Position numbers and translations under genes: made by a program. The notes under the pieces were generated by a model. The model was not told the origin of the DNA and searched no databases. It saw only the letters and a list, made by a program, of their open reading frames with translations. A DNA stretch of 6,748 nt from Microcaldota archaeon (GTDB taxonomy: Archaea > Micrarchaeota > Micrarchaeia > Norongarragalinales > UBA8480): positions 1-6,748 of the forward strand of contig JAHFHN010000044.1 of assembly GCA_023246885.1 (NCBI GenBank). Reading direction: 5' to 3'. This document shows positions 6,188 through 6,748 of this stretch, in pieces. Position 1 is the first letter of the stretch, and the number at the start of each line of letters is the position of its first letter.

Positions 6188-6748
6188 ATGCCACTAGAAA
6201 AATTAACTAATTACACTGCAAAAGAACTCGAAGAAAAAGTTCGTGCTTACTGGGAAAAAGAACAAATTCCACAAAAGACGCAGACACACAAAGCCAAAAA
6301 ATTCTTTTTACTAGACGGCCCGCCGTATACAAACGCTGCACCGCACATTGGCCACGTTAAAACAACCGCTTGCAAGGACATTTGGACAAAGTACAAGCAA
6401 ATGCGTGGATTTACCGGCTTTCTACAGCCTGGCTTTGACTGCCATGGGTTACCCATAGAAGTAATGGTTGAAAAAGAATTGAAAGTAGTTTCTAAATCCG
6501 ACATTGAAAATAAAATTGGGATCGCCCAGTTCGATGCCAAATGTTTAGAAAAAGCAGTAAACACAGAAAAAAATTGGGTTGACTACTACAAGCTACTGGG
6601 TGCGTGGCGCGCTTATTTCGAGCCATACTTCACTTACAAGGACACGTACATTGAAAGCGCATGGTGGACTGCAAAGAACTTACACGAAAAAGGCTTGTTT
6701 GTAGAGGGGGATAGAGCAATCCACTGGTGCCCGCGTTGCGAAACCAGC
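6188..6748 (+). CDS. ileS: Isoleucyl-tRNA synthetase, N-terminal part (runs off the right edge)
   Basis: Class I aminoacyl-tRNA synthetase that attaches isoleucine to tRNA-Ile in the cytoplasm. The visible 187 residues begin MPLEKLTNYT and include the Rossmann-fold start with LLDGPPYTNAAPHIGH (41-56; HIGH at 53-56, ATP binding), PGFDCHGLPIE (81-91), the YIESAWW stretch (154-160) and HWCPRCETS (179-187), the boundary into the CP1 editing insertion. The D-C-H-G-L-P-I-E pattern and the W-C-P-R-C-E-T motif favour IleRS over ValRS and LeuRS. The KMSKS loop, anticodon-binding domain and zinc site lie beyond the window. The ATG at 6188 gives the length of N-terminus expected for the family. The gene is transcribed separately from the surface-protein gene, after a terminator. 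Confidence 0.95.
   Translation, partial: MPLEKLTNYTAKELEEKVRAYWEKEQIPQKTQTHKAKKFFLLDGPPYTNAAPHIGHVKTTACKDIWTKYKQMRGFTGFLQPGFDCHGLPIEVMVEKELKVVSKSDIENKIGIAQFDAKCLEKAVNTEKNWVDYYKLLGAWRAYFEPYFTYKDTYIESAWWTAKNLHEKGLFVEGDRAIHWCPRCETS

Noticed and set aside
5102..6189. Minus-strand open frames opposite the surface-protein gene and the terminator (5102-5359, 5536-5778, 5604-5819, 5944-6189)
   Set aside because: They lie opposite a coherent secreted protein, have no plausible start context, and their sequences look like antisense of Cys- and Ser-rich codons.
6247..6564. Minus-strand open frame of 105 codons
   Set aside because: It is antisense to the well-conserved catalytic start of isoleucyl-tRNA synthetase.

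Overview
The window looks like archaeal chromosome. It carries a single MCM replicative helicase, the archaeal/eukaryal-type initiation factors aIF1A and aIF2beta, a RIO1 kinase, a nine-helix presenilin-type protease, and TATA-like boxes about 22-29 bases upstream of several start codons. The AT-rich composition, compact spacing and Cys-rich secreted protein would fit a DPANN-type lineage (Diapherotrites/Micrarchaeota-like), but that placement is an impression rather than a demonstration.

Layout: positions 1-3981 are a minus-strand block, read right to left. It runs MCM helicase, then a presenilin/signal-peptide-peptidase-like intramembrane aspartyl protease, then aIF2beta, aIF1A and the start of RIO1 kinase, which runs off the left edge. 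The last three genes are separated by only 5 and 7 bases and form a tight translation/ribosome-biogenesis unit. The two gaps further upstream are 72 and 82 bases, and each contains a TATA-like box, so internal promoters are likely. A ~200-base divergent promoter region (3982-4178) separates this block from a plus-strand gene for a large secreted, membrane-anchored surface protein: signal peptide, Asp-box beta-propeller, PKD-like domain, duplicated Cys motif, one C-terminal transmembrane helix and a short acidic tail. A hairpin plus T-rich terminator follows, and then the first 187 codons of isoleucyl-tRNA synthetase, which runs off the right edge.

The genes cover replication (MCM), translation initiation (aIF2beta, aIF1A), small-subunit maturation (RIO1) and tRNA charging (IleRS), with two envelope-related genes among them. 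The most notable points are the intact GxGD intramembrane protease embedded in an information-processing cluster, with a 5' end that looks one base out of frame from an ideal ATG, and the uncharacterised surface protein. I see no mobile element, CRISPR array, tRNA or rRNA, and no clear sign of a wholly new system.
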